Origin: Metabacillus dongyingensis
Lineage (GTDB): Bacteria > Bacillota > Bacilli > Bacillales > Bacillaceae
Direction: 5' to 3'
Assembly: GCF_019933155.2 (NCBI RefSeq)
Contig: NZ_CP082944.1
Coordinates: 2,978,001-3,042,000 of the forward strand
Length of the DNA: 64,000 bases
Within the stretch, counting starts at the first letter, position 1. Every line of letters begins with the position of its first letter. This document shows positions 1 to 9,700 of this stretch, in pieces. Position numbers and translations under genes: made by a program. The notes beneath the pieces are model-generated. The model saw nothing but the letters and a program-made list of their open reading frames with translations, was not told the origin of the DNA and did no database searches.

Positions 1-2523
1 GCTCTCATCCATAAACCTGGCTAAGTCACCTGATCTATACATCCGCTCTTCTGAAGAAAATGGATTCGGTATGAATCTATCACGTGTCAAATCTAGTTTG
101 TTTAGGTACCCCCTCGCAACGCCGTCTCCAGAAATATAGATTTCCCCTACAGCACCCACTGGAACATGACGGAGATCAGAGTCTAACAAGTATATCTTCG
201 TATTTTGTGCAGGCATGCCAATTGGCACCGATGTTCCTAGATCCTTTTCAACATCGAATTGATGAATCATACACCCGACAACTGTTTCTGTAGGCCCGTA
301 TTCATTGAATATTTTGACATCTCTGCCGAAGCGATTCTGAATGCTTTTAGCAAGGCTTACCGTTAAATCTTCTCCTCCAACAATAAACTTTTTGATAGAA
401 CTTATCTCTGAATCCACATCTTGTAAGAGGGATAAATGGGATGGAGTTAATTTGACAATACTTACTTTGCCTTCCCTAAGCATTTTATATAGGACATGTT
501 CATTTTCATCAGCAGGATAAATGACAATTTGATTGCCGCTAATTAGTGGGGTAAATATAGACGTAACCGTGAGATCAAAAGCAAGTGAAGAATAGAAAGG
601 AAACACTTCGTCTTGACTTGATTCCACATATACGTTCTTCGCCCAACAAGTATAGTTAACCAATCCTTGATGCTCGATCATCGTCCCTTTAGGAGTTCCA
701 GTAGAACCCGATGTGTATATAATGTATGCGAGGTCAGATGGGTCACTCAGAGCATTAATATTAGAAGACTTACCCTCATAAAGATTTGCTGAATGAAGCT
801 GAACAACTTCCACTTTGTGTGGGGAAATGTTCCATCGATTTAAGACATCAAAGTTAGTCAGCAGCATAGAAATACCCGAGTCTTCCAGCATATAATTGAT
901 TCGTTCAGATGGATAGTCAGGATCGAGAGGCAAGTATGCTGCTCCCGCTTTCACAATCCCTAGAATTCCAATGATTGTTTCCAGTGAGTGCTTGGTTGAT
1001 ATTCCGACAATTGTACCTTTTTTCACATTTTTCTTTAATAGATACCTCGCCAATTGATTCGATTTTTCATTTAATTCACGATAGGTAAGTTCCTCGTTTC
1101 CCAAGTTAAGAGCAACTTTGTCAGGGGTCCTTGCTGCCTGCTCTTCAAAAAGCTGGTAAATAGTCTTATCCTTGGGGTAATCCGAATCCGTTGCATTGAA
1201 TTCGACTATTAATTTATTCCTTACGTCTTCTGATAAAAGTTCCAGTTCCCCAAGCTTTCTATCAGGAAATTGAAGCATTTTTTCTGCTAAATGGGTGAAG
1301 GAAAGATACATTTGTTCTATTTGTTTTTCTTCATATTCTTGGATCTTATAGTCGATATCTAAATTGAATCCTCCTGATTTAGACCACTCTCGAATAATCA
1401 GCTGGAGCGAATAAATCTGATTTCCGTTGTAGAATTCTTCATTTTCTGCTGGAATACCACCAAGTTCATTCGGAAGGTTTGTGTTGTAATAATTAATACA
1501 TGCATCAAACAAATCACCATAGCCTTTTTTCTTCAATCCCAAATCTTGTACAAGTAAATCGTAAGGATATTTTTGATGGTAGTAACAGCGAATTAATTCA
1601 CGGTTAATATCTTTGATAAATTCTCGAACCGTCATTTCCACATCGACAGAGTGCCGGAAGGGCATAGTACTCGTTAACATCCCTACGATATTTTTTTCTT
1701 TTTTCCCGGATCGATTAAGTACTGGCATTCCAACAATCAAATCCTCCTGCTTCGTTAATTTTTGAAGGTAGATATAATACAAACCAACAAAAAAAGCATA
1801 CACAGAAACATTGTGGTCAGCAGCAAATTGTTTGATTCCGTTAGATTGACTATTCGGAAAACAATATGTCTTTCTATTCCCCTCTGCACATTCTAACTCC
1901 CTCTTCTGGATCGGAATTGGAAGTGTGCTGAATTTCTCATTCCAAAATTGTTTATTCTTCATAAATCGCTCAGATGCTAGGTATGATTGTTCTTTTTTGA
2001 GACAGAGAGTATAAGAGTCTCTGTGCTGATCGATTATTTTTTCACCTTTTAAAAGCCTCATATACGTATCGAAAATCTGTTCCGTTAAAAGATTCATAGA
2101 CCATCCATCAGAAATGATATGATGAACCTTAACAAAGTAACCGCTATCGTTAGTATCTCGCACTTTAAACATTGCAAAATCGAATAGATCGCAATCATGA
2201 ATAGTGAAAGGTTTCCCCGCCTCTTGTTGAACCCAGGCGTCCAAATCCTCCCGACAATTAAAAACAACATTAAGTACGTCTATCTTTTGGTATTTTTCCA
2301 CGTATTGCCGTACTTCCTCGTCTGTTTCTATAAAACGATGTCTCATTCCGTCGTTATTTTTCACAAAACTATTAATTGCTTTCTCCAGGAAGGTAAAATC
2401 CAGCTCCCCTTTTATCGTTACTACTCCACCAATATTATGCAGTGGTTGATGAGCGTTGATTTTCTCCATATACCAAATTCTTTTTTGGGGATGAGTTAGC
2501 GAATAATACTCTGTATGATTCAT
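1..2523 (-). CDS. Non-ribosomal peptide synthetase, starter C - A(Asn) - ..., 3' end outside window
   Basis: The start is the ATG at 2523, four bases after the PKS stop. The first ~430 residues are a condensation domain (HHIISDG at the active site) whose N-terminus and DCDLF segment resemble the lipo-initiating starter C domain of surfactin synthetase. An adenylation domain follows, with YTSGSTGTPKG, NEYGPTE and YRSGDLAR; the reading frame runs off the window just after the last of these. The residues I align to the ten-letter specificity code read DLTKIGEVG(K), essentially the published Asn code. The expected role is to acylate Asn with a fatty acid on the assembly line. The following T and possible E domains cannot be seen. 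It is the last visible gene of the NRPS/PKS operon, although a starter domain suggests it acts first. Family certain; Asn call good; order of action inferred. Confidence 0.93.
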   Translation of the reverse strand, partial: MNHTEYYSLTHPQKRIWYMEKINAHQPLHNIGGVVTIKGELDFTFLEKAINSFVKNNDGMRHRFIETDEEVRQYVEKYQKIDVLNVVFNCREDLDAWVQQEAGKPFTIHDCDLFDFAMFKVRDTNDSGYFVKVHHIISDGWSMNLLTEQIFDTYMRLLKGEKIIDQHRDSYTLCLKKEQSYLASERFMKNKQFWNEKFSTLPIPIQKRELECAEGNRKTYCFPNSQSNGIKQFAADHNVSVYAFFVGLYYIYLQKLTKQEDLIVGMPVLNRSGKKEKNIVGMLTSTMPFRHSVDVEMTVREFIKDINRELIRCYYHQKYPYDLLVQDLGLKKKGYGDLFDACINYYNTNLPNELGGIPAENEEFYNGNQIYSLQLIIREWSKSGGFNLDIDYKIQEYEEKQIEQMYLSFTHLAEKMLQFPDRKLGELELLSEDVRNKLIVEFNATDSDYPKDKTIYQLFEEQAARTPDKVALNLGNEELTYRELNEKSNQLARYLLKKNVKKGTIVGISTKHSLETIIGILGIVKAGAAYLPLDPDYPSERINYMLEDSGISMLLTNFDVLNRWNISPHKVEVVQLHSANLYEGKSSNINALSDPSDLAYIIYTSGSTGTPKGTMIEHQGLVNYTCWAKNVYVESSQDEVFPFYSSLAFDLTVTSIFTPLISGNQIVIYPADENEHVLYKMLREGKVSIVKLTPSHLSLLQDVDSEISSIKKFIVGGEDLTVSLAKSIQNRFGRDVKIFNEYGPTETVVGCMIHQFDVEKDLGTSVPIGMPAQNTKIYLLDSDLRHVPVGAVGEIYISGDGVARGYLNKLDLTRDRFIPNPFSSEERMYRSGDLARFMDES

Positions 2524-2527
2524 ATAA

Positions 2528-5500
2528 TCACCACTTTATCTTTTTTGATTTAGAGAAGAAGTTCACCTGCTGACCGTACTCTATCATTTTCCTTACCAAT
2601 TGATCATTTATATCATTCCATATAAAACCAGTTCTGCTTAGCAGCATATTTGTTTTATCAGCTGTGATATGAAAAACTGTCTGCCCAGCATTATCAAAGA
2701 CTTCCAGTTCTTCTCCTATGCTATGCAGCTGTAAGTTATAAATAGCTGATGCATGTCGATCGACTTGCTTTTCATCAAAGATAAAATCTAAAAATTTGTC
2801 AATTGACGTTTCTTTCACATCAATATTCAAGTCAGGAGTAGTTAGAAGATCGGATAAACTCATATAATTCGGATTAAAGATATGGTGGGTTTCATTCATT
2901 AATTCTTCTTTATCAAATAGACTGATTATTGCTCGACTAACATCATCAACACATGAAAAATCTGTATCTCTATCCATTTCTGGAACCAGACCAATTTCTA
3001 TATATGATTTCATCATAGAATACAAAGCGTTCTGCTCTATGTTCTCTTGAAACCTGCCAGATTTAGAATCAAAAACGATATTTCCTACTCGAAAAATGTT
3101 TACGTTTACTCCTCTTTCCCTTGCCTCAATAACAATCTTTTCAGCTTCTAGCTTTGTTTTCGGGTAAGGATTTTCAATAACTTGTCCCAAATCATTATCG
3201 TATTCCGTATACAATATATCTTTTTTATTTTTCACTGTACCGGAAGCTACAGCCAATGTAGAAATATGGTTAACATCTTTCTTTACTCCCGTGAGTGAAA
3301 AATCGATTAAATTTTTCGTAGCCAATACGTTCGCTTCGAAGGATTTATCGTAGTTTCCAAAATGACTAACATTACCAGCTGAATGGATAACACATTGAAT
3401 CGTTTCACTAAGATATTGATAATTACTCATATCCAATCCAAAATCATTTCTTGCCAGGTCACCACTGTAAACAAAAATTCTTTGTTTAAACTTGTCATAA
3501 AAAGGTGGATCAAAATAAGAACAAATTTTTTCTTTCGTGCGATTTTCTGCTTCTATTTGATTCTTGCTTCTTACAATGAGGTGAACATTGCTATCTGATT
3601 TTGTTAATAAATCACGCAGCAAGTAAATTCCCAAATATCCTGTAGTTCCTGTTAATAGAATCTCTTTATAATTAAGTTGATAAAAAAGATTTACTTCCTC
3701 ATATCTTCTGTTTTTATCATCATATAAACGGCGTGTTTCTTCAATGTCCCTAATTTTATCCTCTACTAAGCGGTGCCTTTCCCTCCTTGCAACAAGGTAA
3801 CTTGTCAACACATGTTTATCGACCTTATTCTTCTCTCCCTTAAACGTGATATGCTGTGCTAGTTCAGACGCTCTGGGATATTCAAATAAATGATTAATAG
3901 AAATATCAAAATCCTTCTGTAATCTGGCGACAACATTGACTGCGGTAAGTGAGCTGCCTCCTATTTCAAAAAAATCAGCATGAGGACTTATATATTTCAA
4001 ACCAGTAACTTCCTTATATGATTCTATAATTTTTTGCTCTTTATCATCTTTAGGGGCAATAGGCTGCTTCGAATCTCCTACAAGTTCACTTTGAGATAAG
4101 GACGCACTTTCTCGGCTTTTTAAATCCTTAGAAATACTAAAGAACTGCCGATCAAAGGGATATGTGGGTAAAGGAACCCGCTGTCTTCTTTCTTGTGAAA
4201 AGTATTTCGGCCAATCTATCTTTACACCATAAATGTACAGCTTACCAATATTTTGAAGCAAAAACTTATCATCGGAGACTCTTTCTTTGGAATGCCGTAC
4301 AGTGTTTACAATCGCAAGTTCTGATTCTCCCTGCTCTTGTTGTCTAACCAATGCACTTAAAGCTCTTCCAGGTCCGACCTCGACAAAAATGTTTTCCGAA
4401 CCTGTTACTAGATGCTTGATACCGTCAGAAAACCTAACTGTTTGCCGCAGATGATTTACCCAATAATCGGAGCTGGTTGCTTGGCTTGCGGTAATCCACT
4501 CTCCTGTGACGTTAGAAATAAATGGGATATTTGGATGATGAAGATCAATTTCTTTAATCTTCTCTTTATAAGCAGCTAAGATCGGATCCATCATGGATGA
4601 GTGAAAAGCATGAGAAGTTAACAGTTTAATATATTTAAAACCTTCACGATTCAATTTGGTCTCCAAAATGTTCATTTCTTCATCAGAACCCGAAACAACA
4701 CATGATAATGGACCATTCACCGCAGCAAAGGATAAATCACGACTCATTAATGGTAAAATGTCATTTTGCGAAGCCTTTACGCTTACCATACTTCCCTTAG
4801 GTAATTGCTGCATTAAGATCCCACGGTCATAAACCAGCTTAAGTGCGTGCTTTAGGGATAATACCCCGGACAAGCAGGCAGCTACATATTCTCCTATACT
4901 GTGCCCGATCATGCCATCAGGACGAATCCCCCATCCTATTAACATTTTTGCCAATGAGTATTCAAAAATAAATATTGCAGGTTGAGTATTGGATGTCTGA
5001 TTGATCGCGTCACTTGCTTTAGCTTCTGGATCAGAGGGATATAATAATTCCATCCAATTGACGCCGCTAATTCCCTCTAAAATTTGACAGCAGCGATTAA
5101 GTTCTTCCCGAAATATCTTTTCTTCTCTATACAAATCCAACCCCATATTTACATACTGTGCCCCTTGTCCAGGAAACATGAATATTATTTGCTTACTGGC
5201 GCCATCATAACTTTTGGTCTGAACTTTAACAGGGTTCATAGCGAAAAGTTCACGCTTAGCTTCCTCTATATCAGAAACTACCAGCATTCTTCGATGTTTT
5301 AAACTTTTTCTGCCGTTTAAAAGAGTATAGGCCACATCGGCCAAATTCACATTAGGGTCTTGATTCAAGTAATCTGCCAACTTTTTTGTCTGTTCCTCAA
5401 GTGACTTTTCCGTTTGTGCAGAAAAGGAAAGTAATTGATATCTTCTTCCTCTATCCGAAGCCTCTATATCCGGTGCTTCCTCAAGGACTACATGGGCATT

Positions 5501-6775
5501 TGTGCCCCCCATACCAAACGAACTTATTCCAGCTCTTAAAGGAAACCCGGAGTTCTTCCATTCCGTCAATTTATTGTTCACGTAAAATGGGCTATTCTCA
5601 AAGTCAATATTCACATTTGGTTTCTCGTAGTTTATATGTGGTGGAATCATTCGGTGTTTTAAAGAAACGACCGTTTTAATCAAACCTGCCACACCTGCGG
5701 CGTTATCGAGATGACCAATATTCGCTTTGACAGATCCGATGCCGCAAAACCCTTTTTTTCTTGTGTTAAACGCCAGTTTTAAAGCTTCAATCTCAATTGG
5801 ATCTCCTAACATGGTTCCAGTACCATGGGCCTCTACGTAAGATATGCTTTCGGGTTCCACTTCTGCCATGAGATGGGCTGCCTTGATAACGTCAGCTTGT
5901 CCTTCAACACTGGGTGCGGTAAAGCTGACCTTATTTGAACCGTCATTATTTATTGCAGATCCTTTCACGATAGCATGGATAAAATCTCCGTCAGCAACAG
6001 CATCTTCTAGACGTTTCAATACAACGATTCCAGCGCCATTACCGTTAACCGTTCCCCTGGCATTTGCATCAAAAGGTCTGCAATGCCCATCTGGTGAAAG
6101 AATCATACCATCTTGATAGAAATGGCCTCTTTTCTCAGGTAATGTGAGTGAGACGCCACCAGCCAAAGCCATGTCACAATCACCGCTTAAAAGAGCCTGG
6201 CTTGCCAAGTGAACAGCAACCAAGGATGATGAACACGCAGTTTGAACGGTGTAGCTTGGGCCTTTCAAGTTCAATTGATGAGACAATCTTGTACTGAAAA
6301 ATTGTGAACCATTCAACAATTCTGCTTCTTTTATAAAATCACGTGCTTGATGGTAAACCGTGTCAATCCAATACAAGTTTGTTGAGCTTCCAATATAAGT
6401 ACCAACCAGTCCGTTAAAGGTATCGGAACAGTAGCCGCTGTTCTCCAACGCTTCCCAAGCACATTCGTGTAAAACTTTTAACTGTGGATCCATTACTTCT
6501 GCTTCCCGGGGAGAGTACTTAAACAAATGAGTATCAAACCATTCTGTGCCGGTGATGGATCCTCCAGCCTTAACGTAATTGGGACTCTGGATTGTTTCTT
6601 GGTCAATTCCTGCTTCCCGCAGCTCCTCATCTGAGAAAATGGATACCGATTCTTTGCCATTCTTCAAATTCTCCCAGAACGCATTTACATTATTTCCCCC
6701 AGGAAATCTGCATGACATCCCGACAATAGCAATTTCCATACCGTTTCTAACCGATAGCTGCGGACTATGATTCAT
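2528..6775 (-). CDS. Type I PKS module with terminal thioester reductase (KS-AT-ACP-R)
   Basis: 1415 residues. The ketosynthase (about 13-430) has TACSSSL near residue 181, VEAHGTGT and NIGHLDNAAG. The acyltransferase (about 540-840) has GHSIGEY near 624 and the HAFH motif typical of malonyl-CoA selection. An acyl carrier domain has the phosphopantetheine serine in EIGGSSL near 941. The C-terminus is a thioester reductase (about 1035-1415) with the nucleotide-binding LTGTTGYLG and a YPKTK catalytic pair. There are no KR, DH or ER domains, so the added ketide keeps its beta-keto group unless modified elsewhere. The R domain should release the chain as an aldehyde or alcohol with NAD(P)H. The start overlaps the NRPS stop by 11 bp, so the genes are translationally coupled. 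It is odd that a chain-releasing domain lies upstream of another NRPS gene. Confidence 0.95.
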   Translation of the reverse strand: MNHSPQLSVRNGMEIAIVGMSCRFPGGNNVNAFWENLKNGKESVSIFSDEELREAGIDQETIQSPNYVKAGGSITGTEWFDTHLFKYSPREAEVMDPQLKVLHECAWEALENSGYCSDTFNGLVGTYIGSSTNLYWIDTVYHQARDFIKEAELLNGSQFFSTRLSHQLNLKGPSYTVQTACSSSLVAVHLASQALLSGDCDMALAGGVSLTLPEKRGHFYQDGMILSPDGHCRPFDANARGTVNGNGAGIVVLKRLEDAVADGDFIHAIVKGSAINNDGSNKVSFTAPSVEGQADVIKAAHLMAEVEPESISYVEAHGTGTMLGDPIEIEALKLAFNTRKKGFCGIGSVKANIGHLDNAAGVAGLIKTVVSLKHRMIPPHINYEKPNVNIDFENSPFYVNNKLTEWKNSGFPLRAGISSFGMGGTNAHVVLEEAPDIEASDRGRRYQLLSFSAQTEKSLEEQTKKLADYLNQDPNVNLADVAYTLLNGRKSLKHRRMLVVSDIEEAKRELFAMNPVKVQTKSYDGASKQIIFMFPGQGAQYVNMGLDLYREEKIFREELNRCCQILEGISGVNWMELLYPSDPEAKASDAINQTSNTQPAIFIFEYSLAKMLIGWGIRPDGMIGHSIGEYVAACLSGVLSLKHALKLVYDRGILMQQLPKGSMVSVKASQNDILPLMSRDLSFAAVNGPLSCVVSGSDEEMNILETKLNREGFKYIKLLTSHAFHSSMMDPILAAYKEKIKEIDLHHPNIPFISNVTGEWITASQATSSDYWVNHLRQTVRFSDGIKHLVTGSENIFVEVGPGRALSALVRQQEQGESELAIVNTVRHSKERVSDDKFLLQNIGKLYIYGVKIDWPKYFSQERRQRVPLPTYPFDRQFFSISKDLKSRESASLSQSELVGDSKQPIAPKDDKEQKIIESYKEVTGLKYISPHADFFEIGGSSLTAVNVVARLQKDFDISINHLFEYPRASELAQHITFKGEKNKVDKHVLTSYLVARRERHRLVEDKIRDIEETRRLYDDKNRRYEEVNLFYQLNYKEILLTGTTGYLGIYLLRDLLTKSDSNVHLIVRSKNQIEAENRTKEKICSYFDPPFYDKFKQRIFVYSGDLARNDFGLDMSNYQYLSETIQCVIHSAGNVSHFGNYDKSFEANVLATKNLIDFSLTGVKKDVNHISTLAVASGTVKNKKDILYTEYDNDLGQVIENPYPKTKLEAEKIVIEARERGVNVNIFRVGNIVFDSKSGRFQENIEQNALYSMMKSYIEIGLVPEMDRDTDFSCVDDVSRAIISLFDKEELMNETHHIFNPNYMSLSDLLTTPDLNIDVKETSIDKFLDFIFDEKQVDRHASAIYNLQLHSIGEELEVFDNAGQTVFHITADKTNMLLSRTGFIWNDINDQLVRKMIEYGQQVNFFSKSKKIKW

Positions 6776-9700
6776 TCCAATCCCTCTTTCTTCGCCTTCT
6801 GTCCTTTAGCCTGTTTCTCGATTCCTCCATCACTTGTACTCGATCTGGATTCGTTTTCTCTGGTTCCGCATTAATCAATTTTAATTGTTGGGCCAAAGAA
6901 TAAATGGTGGTGTGTCTGAATAACGCCACTACAGGTAAGTCGATGTTTAATTCTTCTTTCAGCCGCTCATTTACTTGAACAATATTAAGGGAATTTCCAC
7001 CAAGCTCGAAAAAATGATCATGGATACCTACTTTGTTCACACCAAGTACCTGTTTCCATATATCCGCTATAGTTATTTCTATTTGTGTTCCAGGTGCCTT
7101 ATAAGAGGGTCCTGACAACATATAGTCCTCGTCTTTTCTTTTTTGCAGCGCTCTTACGTCAATTTTGTCACTGTTCGTCAGGGGCATACTTTCCAACTTT
7201 ACAAAATGTGATGGGATCATGTAATCTGGCAGCTTATTTTTCAAGTATTCTCTTAAATCTGCGGTATTTACATCTTGAATTGTAATCAAATACGCACACA
7301 AGTAACTTTCATCACTCTGATTCTGTTTTGCAATGACAACTGCGTCCTTAACGGAGCTATGGTTTAAAAGATGCTCTTTTATTTCATCCGGCTCTACTCG
7401 GACTCCTTTAATCTTTACCTGGTGATCAATTCTTCCGATATATTCAATGTTCCCATTTTGAAGCCACCTAGCCAGATCCCCAGTTTTATACATCCTTTTA
7501 CCCGGAACAAATGGATCGGAGACGAAACGTTCATTTGTCAAATCTGGGTTATTGATATAGCCTCTCCCTACGCCCGCACCAGCAATACATAACTCCCCAG
7601 TTGCACCTAAGGGTACGGGACTATGATCTTGGTCTAAAATATACGCTCGATAGTTGTTTAAAGGTTTACCTATAGGCAAGCTCGAACCTTCTTCTTTTTC
7701 GTTGCAAACATAAAGTGTTGAAAAAATCGTTGTCTCGGTTGGACCATAAAGATTTATTATTTGATCGGCATTAACAGTTCTTCGTAATTCATCGTAAAGA
7801 TTCTTTGTGAAGACCTCGCCTGCTACAAAGACGTAGCGAAGACGCTGATTTGTAGAGGCACTATTTATCAAAACCTTCAAATGGGCGGGTACAGCACCCA
7901 GCATATTGATTTTGTTTTGCTCAATAAAACTCCAAAGTTTCCTCGGTTCAGCAGCCAGCTCTTCCTCAGGAATATACAATTTTCCTCCTGACAGGATCGG
8001 GAGAAAAATCTGTTGTACGGAAACATCGAAAGAAACTTTCGCAAGCAGCAAATGATGAAACTCTTGGTCAAACTGCATGTTTTCGATCAATCCACCCAGC
8101 TGATTGACAAGATTTCTGTGCTCGATCATAACACCTTTTGGATTCCCAGTTGTTCCGGACGTATAAATCACATATGCCAAGTCGTCGGATTGATTTATAT
8201 TTTCAAGAGTAGAATCATCTTCATTACAGATCGTTTCATCATCCAGTCCAACAACTTCCTGTTCAAAAGTTAACTTTCCCTTCAAATGATGCTGCGTCAG
8301 GATTAACTGACAATTACTGTCTTTCAATAGATATTCTATCCTGCTTATCGGAAAGCCGGGATCGATTGGCAAAAATGCGCCTCCTGCCTTTAGCACCCCA
8401 AGAACTCCTATGACCATTTCCAAGGAGGGCTCAGCAATAATTCCGATGATGTTATTTCTTTGCACTCCTCTTGTTCTTAAAATGCGGGCCAGTTGATTGG
8501 CTTTCGAATCAAGCTCAGAATAAGATAGTGTAATCCCATTACAAACGACAGCAGTTTTCGATATTGTCTCTTTCACTTGATTCTCAAATATCTCATGCAC
8601 CGTCATTTGATGATATGAGAATTCTGCATCCGTATTATTGAATCCTGAGAGAATGGTTTGCTTTTCTAGCTCGGACATTATCTGAATATCTTGCAGCAGC
8701 ATATTCACACTTTGGGTAATTTCATCAAGCAAACGCATAAAATGGTCGGCCATTCTTAGTACTGTTTCTTTCATAAATACATTCGTCCGAAACTTAAATT
8801 TCAAATCAATGCTATTGTTCGTTTCCATTGCATGAATGAACATATCAAATTGAGTCAAGTTGCTTTCTATCGGGAATTTATGGAAGGACAATTCTTTAGT
8901 ATCCTTAAAGAAATTCTCATTACTGTCTAGAGAAAACATAATGTCAAACATCGGATTTCTACCAAGATTTCTATGAACGCCTAATTGATCTATCAACACT
9001 TCAAACGGATATTCTTCATGATCCAGAGCATTCAGCGTAGTATTCTTCACTTCACTCAAAAACTTCCGAAAAGTTTTTTCACGACATGGAAAGTTTCTCA
9101 TTACCACAGTATTAACAAACATGCCGATAACACCTTCCAAACCAGGACGGGATCTACCTGCAGTCGGTGAACCAATTGTAATATCTTCTTGACCGGTATA
9201 TTTGAAAAACAACACATTCAAAGCAGAAAGTAACACCATATAAAGGGTTGCCCCATTCTCCGCTGCTATTCTTCTTAAACGTGATGTCAAATCGTGGCTT
9301 GCAGTAACTAATACATGATCCCCTTCATAATTTTGCAAGGGACGACGCGGGTAATCAGTATTTAACTCTAGTGCAGGAATACCTTCTTTAAACAGGTCTA
9401 ACCAATACTCCTCTTTGCGCTTAAAATCATCAGTCTGAAAAAATACCTCCTGCCATACTGAGTAGTCTCTATACTGTATCTTAGCCTGAGGCAGGTTTTT
9501 ATCTGAATAGTAATCAGAAAATTCCACCATAATAATATCCATGGATATACCATCAAAAACAATATGATGAGCATCAGTCAACAGCAAATGCTTATTTTCT
9601 CCGATCTTAATAACCGTTACTCTAAAAAGAGGAGGTTTTTCCAGGTTAAAAGGCTTGACTAAACTCTTTACAAATTCCATTAGTCTATCTTTCGGGGCTT

